From Bacteroidales bacterium (GTDB lineage Bacteria; Bacteroidota; Bacteroidia; Bacteroidales; P3), in assembly GCA_031272245.1 (NCBI GenBank), contig JAISUE010000037.1:1-57543 (forward strand): a DNA stretch of 57,543 nucleotides, given 5' to 3'. Every line of letters begins with the position of its first letter. Within the stretch, counting starts at the first letter, position 1. The notes under the pieces are model-generated. The model ran no database searches and was not told the DNA's origin. It saw only the letters and a list, made by a program, of their open reading frames with translations. Shown here piece by piece: positions 8,896 through 16,362 of this stretch. The translations under genes and the position numbers were made by a program.

Positions 8896-10839
8896 ATGAA
8901 AAATATTTGTAAATATAAATATGTCGTATTTTTTCTTGCATTTTTGTTTTCAATTTCTTGTTTTTCTCAGGAAAAAGCAAAGAAAATGTTTAATAAATCG
9001 CTACAATATATGCGAGATAATAAAGATAAGAAAGCCGAACAACAACTGCATAAATTATTAGATGAATATCCTAATTATTCGGATGCGTATCAGGCATTGG
9101 CAGAAATTTATTATGCACGTGAAGATACGTCAAATGCACGTAAAAATTATGAAAAATATATTGTGGATGAAGAAAATAATGATGTATCAGCACGTGTGCG
9201 TTTGGCTAAATTGTATTTTGCTTCTCATAATTGGGATAAAGTAAAAGAACAGACAGAAATAATACTTTCAAAACTCAATGATGACAAACTGAAAAATAAA
9301 ATAAAACAAAGGGAAAAACTTTCTAAAGAAATGAAATTTATAATAGATAATTTGGAATTTCAAAAAGATTGTCTTGAGCATCCCAAACCTTTTTCGCCTT
9401 TAAATATGGGTTCTGCAATTAACTCTGTTGCAAGTGAGTATTTACCTACAATGACTGCCGATGAAAATACACTTTTAATAACCGTACTTGATAGTATTTC
9501 AGATAATCAGCAAGAAGATTTTTATATTTCAACGTTTGAAAATGGAGAATGGAAACCCAAAATAAAAATTCCTTATCCATTGAATACAGAAGATAATGAA
9601 GGTGCGGGCTGTATTTCGCCAGATGGAAAATACATTTATTTTACTAAATGTAATTCACCTGATGGATTGGGTTCGTGTGATATTTATGTTTCTCGAAGAA
9701 TAGGTAATAAATGGACATATCCGAAAAACTTGGGTTCAAATGTTAATTCTAAATATTGGGATACACAACCTTCTATTGCATCAGATGGCAGAACGCTTTA
9801 TTTTGTTTCTAATCGTCCGGGCGGTTATGGCGGCAGTGATATTTATGTTACATACAGAAAAAAAAACGAAACATGGACAAAAGCAAAAAATATTGGCAGT
9901 GTGATAAATACTGATGGTGATGAATGTTCTCCTTTTATTCATCCGAGTAATACGATTCTTTATTTTTCTTCTAATGCTCATTTGACAATGGGAGGTTTGG
10001 ATATTTTGTTTTCCAAAATTGATAATGGAAAATTTTCTACACCTGAAAATATAGGTTGTCCAATAAATACAGCAGGAGATGAATTTGGTTTAATAGTAAC
10101 TCCTTCAGGCAAACAGGCAATATATTCTTCTGATATGTATGGCGGTTATGGAAAAAAAGATTTATATGTTTTTGATCTTTATCCTGAAGCACAGCCGGTT
10201 TCTGTTACATATCTTAAAGGCAAAATTTTGTCTAAATCAACAAATCAACCTGTTGAAGCAGATATACAGATAATAGACATTAAAACAAATTTACTTATTG
10301 CACAAACAACATCAGATGCAACAACAGGAGAATATCTGCTTTCTTTACCGCTTGGAGCAGATTATGCGTTAAGTGTTATGGCAAAAGATTTTATGCTGTA
10401 TTCTGAAAACATAACTTTATCAGTCAATAATAATGAATTAAAAGCACAGGAATATCAACAGACGTACGATATTTACCTTTTACCTGTGATTACGGGAGCA
10501 AATGTTGTGCTGAATAATGTATTTTTTGATGTGGATAGTTATAATTTATTGCCTGAATCTTATGCAGAATTGGGAATACTGATGGAGGTTCTTTCTGCAA
10601 ATCCTAAAATAAAAATAGAAATATCCGGTCATACCGACAATACTGGCAGCAAGGAATACAATCAAATTCTATCTGAACGCAGAGCTAAATCAATAGTGGA
10701 TTATTTAATATCTCAAGGGGTATCGTCCATGCAACTTGCTTTTAAGGGTTATGGACAGGATAAGCCAATTGCAACTAATGATACTGCGGAAGGAAGAGCA
10801 AAAAATCGCAGAACGGAATTTAAGATAATAGAAAAATAG
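8896..10839 (+). CDS. PorE-like TPR/beta-propeller/CRD/OmpA protein
   Basis: The 647-residue protein has an N-terminal export signal ending SISCFSQ, with a Cys that could be lipidated although the lipobox is not canonical. TPR-like helices span about 25-150, then several PD40/WD40-like beta-propeller blades (repeated SPDGKYIYFTK, SDGRTLYFVSNRPGGYGGSD-type motifs) about 170-420. A carboxypeptidase-regulatory-like domain follows at about 435-515, then an OmpA C-terminal peptidoglycan-binding domain (ISGHTDNTGSKEYNQ, LSERRAKSIVDYL) at about 540-647. This domain order matches PorE (P. gingivalis PG1058), which ties the T9SS to peptidoglycan. Two T9SS cargo genes in the window fit that role. Paralogues with the same order exist, so I leave the symbol blank. 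Confidence 0.85.
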   Translation: MKNICKYKYVVFFLAFLFSISCFSQEKAKKMFNKSLQYMRDNKDKKAEQQLHKLLDEYPNYSDAYQALAEIYYAREDTSNARKNYEKYIVDEENNDVSARVRLAKLYFASHNWDKVKEQTEIILSKLNDDKLKNKIKQREKLSKEMKFIIDNLEFQKDCLEHPKPFSPLNMGSAINSVASEYLPTMTADENTLLITVLDSISDNQQEDFYISTFENGEWKPKIKIPYPLNTEDNEGAGCISPDGKYIYFTKCNSPDGLGSCDIYVSRRIGNKWTYPKNLGSNVNSKYWDTQPSIASDGRTLYFVSNRPGGYGGSDIYVTYRKKNETWTKAKNIGSVINTDGDECSPFIHPSNTILYFSSNAHLTMGGLDILFSKIDNGKFSTPENIGCPINTAGDEFGLIVTPSGKQAIYSSDMYGGYGKKDLYVFDLYPEAQPVSVTYLKGKILSKSTNQPVEADIQIIDIKTNLLIAQTTSDATTGEYLLSLPLGADYALSVMAKDFMLYSENITLSVNNNELKAQEYQQTYDIYLLPVITGANVVLNNVFFDVDSYNLLPESYAELGILMEVLSANPKIKIEISGHTDNTGSKEYNQILSERRAKSIVDYLISQGVSSMQLAFKGYGQDKPIATNDTAEGRAKNRRTEFKIIEK

Positions 10840-10858
10840 GATTGTTCGTAAAAAAATG

Positions 10859-10866
10859 TATTTTTG
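10859..10866 (+). promoter_or_regulatory. -7 promoter element TATTTTTG upstream of the DUF4831 gene
   Basis: It matches TAnnTTTG in the 63-bp gap after the PorE-like gene, 36 nt before the ATG at 10903. Confidence 0.5.
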
Positions 10867-10902
10867 CTTTCATAAATTAAATTATAATTCAAGGAATAAC
10901 AA

Positions 10903-12042
10903 ATGAAAAACAATATTTTTATTATTGCACTTTTAATGTTTTGCAGTGCAACCGCTCAAACTTATACTTCTTTTCCTGTGGAAAAAAGTATTGAAAATTT
11001 CAGTAAGAACAGCATTTACTATAATGTGTCTGAAACAGAACTGCTGTTTGAAATAACCATTGAAAAAAATATTCGTCATAAAGGAATTTTTGCTAATTCA
11101 GCATATCTTTTAGGATTGACAAATGTTCCAATGGCAGATGATACTTTATATTCCATCAAAAATATAAATTTAAAAAGTCAAATGATAGCTGGGAAATTTT
11201 ATGTTTTGCAAACAGACGGAGCTGTGAATGTGGAAAAAAATATGGTGGGAGGATTGAAACGAATTTCTGTCGGTAAAAATAACAAAGCAGTTAATGATAA
11301 CAGTAAAGAACGTAAATTTTCAAAACATGAAAAAATAAAGTTTTCTGATGATACGACTAAATTTTCCATGCAATCAATACCTATTTATGAGAAATACTTT
11401 ATGTCTAAAGGTATGTTGGACGCAACGGCTTCTTTAACGCCAGAGAACGCAGTTGAACGAATAAAAACATTGAGAGAAGAACAAATAAAAATACTTTCTG
11501 ACGGATTAGACGGAACATATTTGAATACAACCATAGATTTCATGTATAAACAGTTAGATGAAATAATAAATGGATATGTGGCAATGTTCGCAGGAACGGA
11601 ACAGAAAACAGAGGAAAAGGTTTTAATTCGTTTGAGTCCTAAAAAACCTATTATTATGGAAGAGGATTTGATTTTGCCGTTATGCACTTTTTCTCCAACA
11701 GTAGGTGTGGTCAAAATTACTAATCCAGAAAGTGGAAATGTGCAAATAGATTATAGTACTATTGTTGCAAAATTTCACTCTTATAATACGACAAAGCCAT
11801 TGGTTGAAAATCTTAAAAAACAGAAAAATGATGCTGAATTGCAGAAAAAAATATCTAAAGATGGAGTAGGCGTTTATTATGCAATACCTGAAAAAGTTGC
11901 AGTAAGTATAGAATTTGGCAATATCAATATTGAAAAAGTGATAGATATTATTCAGTTTGGAGTAACAACATTTACTGTTTCTCACAAACAAAATATTGAG
12001 TTTGATATTCATACAGGAGAACTTATAAGCGCAAGTAACTAA
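10903..12042 (+). CDS. DUF4831 family secreted protein
   Basis: The 379-residue protein begins MKNNIFIIALLMFCSATAQ, a signal peptide cut before Thr-Tyr. The N-terminal half has the pattern I associate with DUF4831: IYYNVSETELLFEITIEK, then KGIFANSAYLLGL and a region of paired beta strands. A helical segment around residues 170-225 (SLTPENAVERIKTLREEQIK) and a beta-rich C-terminus follow. Family function is unknown; members are envelope-associated in Bacteroidota. The next gene starts 15 bp downstream without a visible promoter, so nfnAB may be read from the promoter at 10859-10866. Confidence 0.7.
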   Translation: MKNNIFIIALLMFCSATAQTYTSFPVEKSIENFSKNSIYYNVSETELLFEITIEKNIRHKGIFANSAYLLGLTNVPMADDTLYSIKNINLKSQMIAGKFYVLQTDGAVNVEKNMVGGLKRISVGKNNKAVNDNSKERKFSKHEKIKFSDDTTKFSMQSIPIYEKYFMSKGMLDATASLTPENAVERIKTLREEQIKILSDGLDGTYLNTTIDFMYKQLDEIINGYVAMFAGTEQKTEEKVLIRLSPKKPIIMEEDLILPLCTFSPTVGVVKITNPESGNVQIDYSTIVAKFHSYNTTKPLVENLKKQKNDAELQKKISKDGVGVYYAIPEKVAVSIEFGNINIEKVIDIIQFGVTTFTVSHKQNIEFDIHTGELISASN

Positions 12043-12057
12043 CAAAAATACATTATT

Positions 12058-14343
12058 ATGTTTGAAATAACAAATAAAGAACAGCTTACAGATACAATTT
12101 ATTTGATAGAAGTACGCAGTCCATGGATTGTGCGTGCAGCAAAACCTGGTCAGTTTGTGATAGTGATTGCTGACGAAAAAGGTGAGAGAATACCTCTTAC
12201 AATATGTGATTATAATACGGAAAAACAAACTGTAACTCTCGTAATTCAGGCAGTTGGAAAATCAACAAACAGTATTGTTTCATTGAAAAAAGGCGATTGT
12301 TTGAAAGATATTGTTGGACCTCTTGGAAAAGAATCGGAGTTGTTACATATCAATAAAAAAGATTTGCCAACAAAAAAGGTGTTATTTGTTGCGGGAGGAG
12401 TAGGTGCTGCGCCAGTATATCCACAGGTTAAATGGGCAAGAGAAAATGATTTGAAAGCAGATGTTATCATCGGAACTAAATGTAAAGACACACTTATACT
12501 TGAAGATAAATTTAAATCTGTTGCAGATAACTTATATATATATACGGATGACGGTAGTTACGGAAAGCATGGTTTGGTAACTGACGGAATAAAGTTTTTG
12601 ATTGAAGAACAAAAAGAACATTATGATGAGGTAATAGCCATAGGTCCTATGATTATGATGAAGTTTGTTGCTTTGATGACTAAAAAATATGGGATAAAAA
12701 CTATTGCAAGTTTGAACACTTTAATGGTTGATGGAACAGGAATGTGTGGAGCATGTCGTGTAAGCGTGGGCGAGAAAACAAAATTCACATGCGTAGATGG
12801 ACCAGAATTTGACGCTCATATTATAGATTGGGACGAAGCCATTATCCGTCAAACAATGTATCGCAATTACGAAATAGCTACGGATACTGAGAAACATAAA
12901 TGTCACTTGACAGCAGATGTTGAGCAGTCCTTGTCAATGCAATCGGAAAACGAATTAAAAATAAGGAAGACCAGAGTGCCAGTCAGGGAACAAAAAGCGG
13001 AAAATCGTGTTCATAATTTTGCTGAAGTTTGCTATGGTTATAATGAAGAGGAAGCAGTTAATGAAGCCAGTCGTTGTCTTAATTGCAAAAAGCCGCTATG
13101 CGTGAAAAATTGTCCTGTGGTTATTGACATTCCTGCCTTTATTAATAAGGTAAAGGAAAAAGATTTTGCTGCATCGTTTGAAATTTTGAGTCAAAGTACA
13201 TCTCTTCCTGCTGTTTGTGGCAGGGTTTGTCCGCAGGAAACTCAATGTGAGGGCAGCTGTATTATTGGTAAAAAAGGTGACTCTGTGGCTATTGGCAAAT
13301 TGGAACGCTTTGTTGCTGATTGGGCAAGAAATAATTATAAATTTCAAAAGATGAATTATCTCAAAACCAACGCTAAAAAAGTTGCTGTTGTAGGTGCAGG
13401 TCCTAGTGGATTAACTTGTGCAGGAGAGCTTGCAAAGCTTGGATACTATGTTACCATTTTTGAAGCTTTGCACGAGGCTGGAGGAGTTTTGGTTTACGGG
13501 ATTCCCGAATTTCGTTTGCCTAAAGAAAGTGTTGTGAAAACTGAGGTAGAAAATGTTAAACGTCTTGGTGTAAAGATAATAAATGATGTGGTAATTGGCA
13601 GGAGTATAACGATAGATGAATTATTTGAAGTTGAAGGATTTGAGGCTGTTTATATAGCTTCAGGTGCTGGGTTGCCAAAATTTATGAATATAAAAGGTAT
13701 CAATTTGAATGGGGTGCTTTCGGCTAACGAAATTCTAACGCGTTCCAATCTGATGAAGGCATATCAGGCAGGTTATGCAACCCCTGTTTACTTTGGTACT
13801 AAAACAGTTATCGTTGGAGGTGGTAATGTTGCAATGGATGCTGCACGTACAGCCAAACGTCTTGGAGCGGATACTCACGTGGTATATCGGCGTTCTCAAG
13901 TTGAAATGCCTGCGAGAGTTGAGGAAGTTCATCACGCCATAGAGGAGGGGATAGTTTTCCATTTTATGACTAATCCAACAGAAATAATTGGCGATAAAAA
14001 TGGCTGGGTTAAGGCTATTCGTTGTATAAAGATGGAGCTTGGAGAGCCTGACGAAAGTGGTCGCTGTCGTCCCATTGAAATAAAGGATAGTGAATACGAA
14101 ATAGAGACTGATTGCGTGATAATGTCACTTGGAACGATGCCAAATAAACTTATTGCTGATACAACTTACGGTCTTGATGTTCAGACATGGGGAGGAATTA
14201 TTGCGGACAACAGCGGTGCTACCTCACGAGAAGGAATTTTTGCAGGGGGAGACGCTGTAATTGGAGCAGCAACCGTTATTCTTGCAATGGGAGCAGGTAA
14301 AACTGCTGCGAAAAGTATTGATGAATATTTGCAACGAAAATAA
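12058..14343 (+). CDS. Fused NfnAB-type NADH-dependent ferredoxin:NADP+ oxidoreductase / glutamate synthase small-subunit-like protein
   Basis: The 761-residue protein joins two modules. Residues 1-285 are an FAD/NAD(P)-binding reductase like PyrK/NfnA, with VAGGVGAAPVYPQ and a [2Fe-2S] site around DGTGMCGACRV plus Cys in FTCVDGPEFD. Residues 300-761 resemble GltD/NfnB: two [4Fe-4S] motifs (CLNCKKPLCVKNCP and CGRVCPQETQCEGSC), an FAD motif VAVVGAGPSGLTCAGELAKL, and an NAD(P) motif VIVGGGNVAMDAARTA. Such fusions are common in anaerobic Bacteroidota and are usually annotated as bifunctional dihydroorotate dehydrogenase B subunit/glutamate synthase. Electron bifurcation between NADH, ferredoxin and NADP+ is the known role of the separate NfnA and NfnB subunits; for this fusion it is inference. 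A hairpin terminator follows at 14420-14450. Confidence 0.9.
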   Translation: MFEITNKEQLTDTIYLIEVRSPWIVRAAKPGQFVIVIADEKGERIPLTICDYNTEKQTVTLVIQAVGKSTNSIVSLKKGDCLKDIVGPLGKESELLHINKKDLPTKKVLFVAGGVGAAPVYPQVKWARENDLKADVIIGTKCKDTLILEDKFKSVADNLYIYTDDGSYGKHGLVTDGIKFLIEEQKEHYDEVIAIGPMIMMKFVALMTKKYGIKTIASLNTLMVDGTGMCGACRVSVGEKTKFTCVDGPEFDAHIIDWDEAIIRQTMYRNYEIATDTEKHKCHLTADVEQSLSMQSENELKIRKTRVPVREQKAENRVHNFAEVCYGYNEEEAVNEASRCLNCKKPLCVKNCPVVIDIPAFINKVKEKDFAASFEILSQSTSLPAVCGRVCPQETQCEGSCIIGKKGDSVAIGKLERFVADWARNNYKFQKMNYLKTNAKKVAVVGAGPSGLTCAGELAKLGYYVTIFEALHEAGGVLVYGIPEFRLPKESVVKTEVENVKRLGVKIINDVVIGRSITIDELFEVEGFEAVYIASGAGLPKFMNIKGINLNGVLSANEILTRSNLMKAYQAGYATPVYFGTKTVIVGGGNVAMDAARTAKRLGADTHVVYRRSQVEMPARVEEVHHAIEEGIVFHFMTNPTEIIGDKNGWVKAIRCIKMELGEPDESGRCRPIEIKDSEYEIETDCVIMSLGTMPNKLIADTTYGLDVQTWGGIIADNSGATSREGIFAGGDAVIGAATVILAMGAGKTAAKSIDEYLQRK

Positions 14344-14353
14344 AATATTTTTT

Positions 14354-14361
14354 TACTTTTG
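14354..14361 (+). promoter_or_regulatory. -7-like element TACTTTTG just after the nfnAB gene
   Basis: TACTTTTG followed by GC begins 11 bp after the nfnAB stop. If active, the transcript would run only about 85 nt to the hairpin terminator at 14420-14450. It could be a promoter for a very short RNA or a chance match in AT-rich sequence. Confidence 0.3.
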
Positions 14362-14419
14362 CAGCACAAAACAGTTTTAAAATATGACACAATGTTCTAC
14401 AATTACGAAAAATATTAAT

Positions 14420-14450
14420 GTACTATGCTTTAAGTGTAGTACAATTTTTT
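14420..14450 (+). terminator. Hairpin plus U-run, terminator of the nfnAB transcript
   Basis: A 6-bp stem GTACTA/TAGTAC (14420-14425 with 14437-14442) is extended inward by two G-U wobbles and C-G, U-A pairs around a small loop. AATTTTTT follows at 14443-14450. It lies 77 nt past the nfnAB stop. Confidence 0.6.
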
Positions 14451-14607
14451 GTGGCACTTTTTCCAGAAATACACATTTTATATACAACAAATCAAAAACT
14501 ATATTTGCAATCCAGAAAATTATAACTAAAAATCAGCGATCTACCTCCCCCGCTGTGTCATAGATTTATAAAAATGATAATAATATAAACACAAATAATA
14601 AACTTAT

Positions 14608-14615
14608 TACCTTTG
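14608..14615 (+). promoter_or_regulatory. -7 promoter element TACCTTTG for the epimerase gene
   Basis: It matches TAnnTTTG about 94 nt upstream of the ATG at 14709, implying a leader of nearly 90 nt. A second match, TATATTTG at 14500-14507, is an alternative start site. Confidence 0.45.
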
Positions 14616-14708
14616 CAACTTATTTTAAGATATAAAATTATAATTTCATATCAAGTCAAAAAATATATTTATGAACTGATTTAGAAAATAAACGAAAATA
14701 AAGAGAAA

Positions 14709-15851
14709 ATGAAACACATTTTAATTACTGGTGGAGCAGGATTTATTGGCTCTAATTTGGCAATAAAACTTTTGAATAAAGGATATAAAGTTAGGGTTTT
14801 GGATATATTATTGCCACAAATTCACGGAGAAAATCCTGATAAAACTTCACCACTTTACAATTTAATAAAAAAATCTAGTGTGGATTTCATAAAAGGTTCT
14901 GTTACCGATCGTAAAGTGTTTGAGGAAGCTCTCAAAGATATTGATTGCGTTGTGCATCTTGCTGCAGAAACCGGTACGGGACAAAGTATGTACGAAATAG
15001 AACGATACGCTAACGTGAATATAATGGGGACAGCCATTTTACTTGACATTCTCACTAATAAACAACATTCTGTAAAAAAAGTTGTTGTTGCTTCTTCACG
15101 TGCTATTTATGGGGAAGGCAGATATTTTTGTAACATTTGCAATAGAGACGTTTATCCTTTTGCACGCACAGACTACAATATGCAAAAAGGCGATTTTGAA
15201 TGTAAATGTCCATTTTGTAATTGCGAAGTTGAACTCCTTGCTACCAATGAAACCAGCAAGATACATCCGGCTTCTATTTATGGGATAACAAAACAGAATC
15301 AAGAACAAATGACTCTTATCGCCTGCAAATCTGTTGGTATTGCGGCTGTAATTTTTCGTTATCAAAACGTTTATGGTCCCGGTCAGTCCCTCACAAATCC
15401 TTACACGGGCATTTTGTCTATTTTTTCTACTCAAATACGTAATGGAAACAATATCAATATATTTGAAGATGGCAACGAAACTCGAGATTTTGTCTTCATT
15501 GATGATGTTGTTGATGCAACTATTCTTGGAATTGAAAAAGAAACTGCAAATGATGAGATTTTTAATATTGGAACAGGCGTTGCAACAAATGTTGTTGATG
15601 TTGCTAAAGAATTGATAGCCAACTATAATTCCAATGTTGAAATAAAAATAACGGGCAACTACCGACTTGGAGATATTCGCCACAATTATGCTGATATAAG
15701 CAAAGCAAAACGATTATTAGGTTTTGTTTCAAAAATTTCTTTTACCAACGGAATAAAGATTTTCTGCGATTGGGTCAAAACACAGGACACAAAGGAAGAC
15801 AATTATTCCAAATCAATAGAAGAAATGAAAGCCAAAGGTTTATATCGTTAA
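14709..15851 (+). CDS. NAD-dependent epimerase, dTDP-L-rhamnose 4-epimerase-like (extended SDR with Cys insert)
   Basis: The 380-residue protein is an extended short-chain dehydrogenase: Rossmann motif ITGGAGFIGSNLA at about 6-18, catalytic Ser in VVASSRAIYG near 130, and YGITK (Tyr-x3-Lys) near 190. Between Ser and Tyr lies an insert with paired cysteines (YFCNICNRDVYP, then CKCPFCNCEVE), which looks like a zinc ribbon. This insert and the RVLDILLPQIHG start are features I associate with dTDP-L-rhamnose 4-epimerases (WbiB-like), which make dTDP-6-deoxy-L-talose. The exact sugar is inference. The C-terminus (GDIRHNYADISKAKRLLGF) is the usual epimerase substrate-binding end. It may supply the nearby glycosyltransferases. 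Confidence 0.82.
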   Translation: MKHILITGGAGFIGSNLAIKLLNKGYKVRVLDILLPQIHGENPDKTSPLYNLIKKSSVDFIKGSVTDRKVFEEALKDIDCVVHLAAETGTGQSMYEIERYANVNIMGTAILLDILTNKQHSVKKVVVASSRAIYGEGRYFCNICNRDVYPFARTDYNMQKGDFECKCPFCNCEVELLATNETSKIHPASIYGITKQNQEQMTLIACKSVGIAAVIFRYQNVYGPGQSLTNPYTGILSIFSTQIRNGNNINIFEDGNETRDFVFIDDVVDATILGIEKETANDEIFNIGTGVATNVVDVAKELIANYNSNVEIKITGNYRLGDIRHNYADISKAKRLLGFVSKISFTNGIKIFCDWVKTQDTKEDNYSKSIEEMKAKGLYR

Positions 15852-16032
15852 AATTATATTTTTAAGAATTTCAAAAATACAACAAACTATACTCTAAAAT
15901 AGTTGTGAGATATTATGATATTTATTAACTTGTAATTTACAATATTGATTCATATTCAATATACAATAACTATTCTTAAAATATGTTTTCTGATAAAATT
16001 TTTATTATGAAGCATATTCAAAAAAAATGTTG

Positions 16033-16040
16033 TATTTTTG
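16033..16040 (+). promoter_or_regulatory. -7 promoter element TATTTTTG of the leader/sRNA unit
   Basis: TATTTTTG followed by C matches TAnnTTTG. The predicted transcription start is near 16046. The perfect palindrome TTGACGTCAA lies just downstream at 16060-16069. Confidence 0.55.
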
Positions 16041-16045
16041 CAACT

Positions 16046-16299
16046 ATAATTGTTAAAAATTGACGTCAACAGAATAATATGTAAGAAAAAAATTAAATGA
16101 ATATACTTGGTTTATATATGACATACATCATAGACAATAAGACATTTGATAATATCTGCGAGATTTCACAATATAATACTGAATACTTTAAAATTTTTTT
16201 ATTGAAATCTTTAATATTATTTTTGTTGGTAACTATTATATATATATGTTTTCGTGACGTTGAGGTCATTCTCATAAGAGACTACCTCAACTTTTTTTT
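16046..16299 (+). ncRNA. Candidate small RNA or terminating leader of the GT-C gene
   Basis: This is the segment between the -7 element at 16033 and the intrinsic terminator ending at 16299. A 73-codon frame (16097-16318) with one membrane-like helix lies inside, but its stop falls beyond the terminator, so it would not be fully transcribed if termination occurs. Segment 16060-16068 (TTGACGTCA) can pair with 16255-16263 (TGACGTTGA), using two G-U wobbles. That pairing would block the 5' half of the terminator stem, as an antiterminator does. It could be a regulatory leader, an independent sRNA, or a short coding gene. Confidence 0.4.
16259..16299 (+). terminator. Strong intrinsic terminator 64 nt upstream of the GT-C gene
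   Basis: The outer stem GTTGAGGT/ACCTCAAC (16259-16266 with 16284-16291) is perfect. The inner TCTC/GAGA adds four pairs, and eight T follow at 16292-16299. The reverse strand lacks a T-run, so it acts on plus-strand transcripts. Confidence 0.8.
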
Positions 16300-16362
16300 G
16301 AAATATCAAATACATTAAAATTAAAATAAAACCGTAAAAACAAACCTTAAATAAAAAAATAT

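Larger units (their letters stand above)
14344..14708. other. Intergenic region, 365 bp
   Basis: It holds the nfnAB terminator (14420-14450) and three TAnnTTTG matches on the plus strand at 14354, 14500 and 14608. Near 14535-14556 there is a short CAGCG/CGCTG inverted repeat around a pyrimidine-rich loop. A 59-codon open frame with four Cys (14384-14563) crosses the terminator and is probably not a gene. No tRNA-like structure was seen. Confidence 0.5.
15852..16362. other. Intergenic region with leader/attenuator-like structure, 511 bp
   Basis: 15852-16032 is AT-rich, with a small hairpin at 15942-15962 (ATATTGA/TCAATAT) and nothing else recognised. A promoter element at 16033-16040 and a strong plus-strand terminator at 16259-16299 then define a roughly 255-nt transcribed segment, listed separately. 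No start-proximal promoter is visible between the terminator and the gene at 16363. Confidence 0.6.

Noticed and set aside
14384..14563. 59-codon open frame with four cysteines (C-x10-C-x2-C-x4-C)
   Set aside because: It runs through the nfnAB hairpin terminator and has no recognisable family. It is more likely chance.
16097..16318. 73-codon frame with a membrane-like helix
   Set aside because: Its stop lies after a strong terminator, so a normal transcript would not include it. Kept only as a possible leader peptide.
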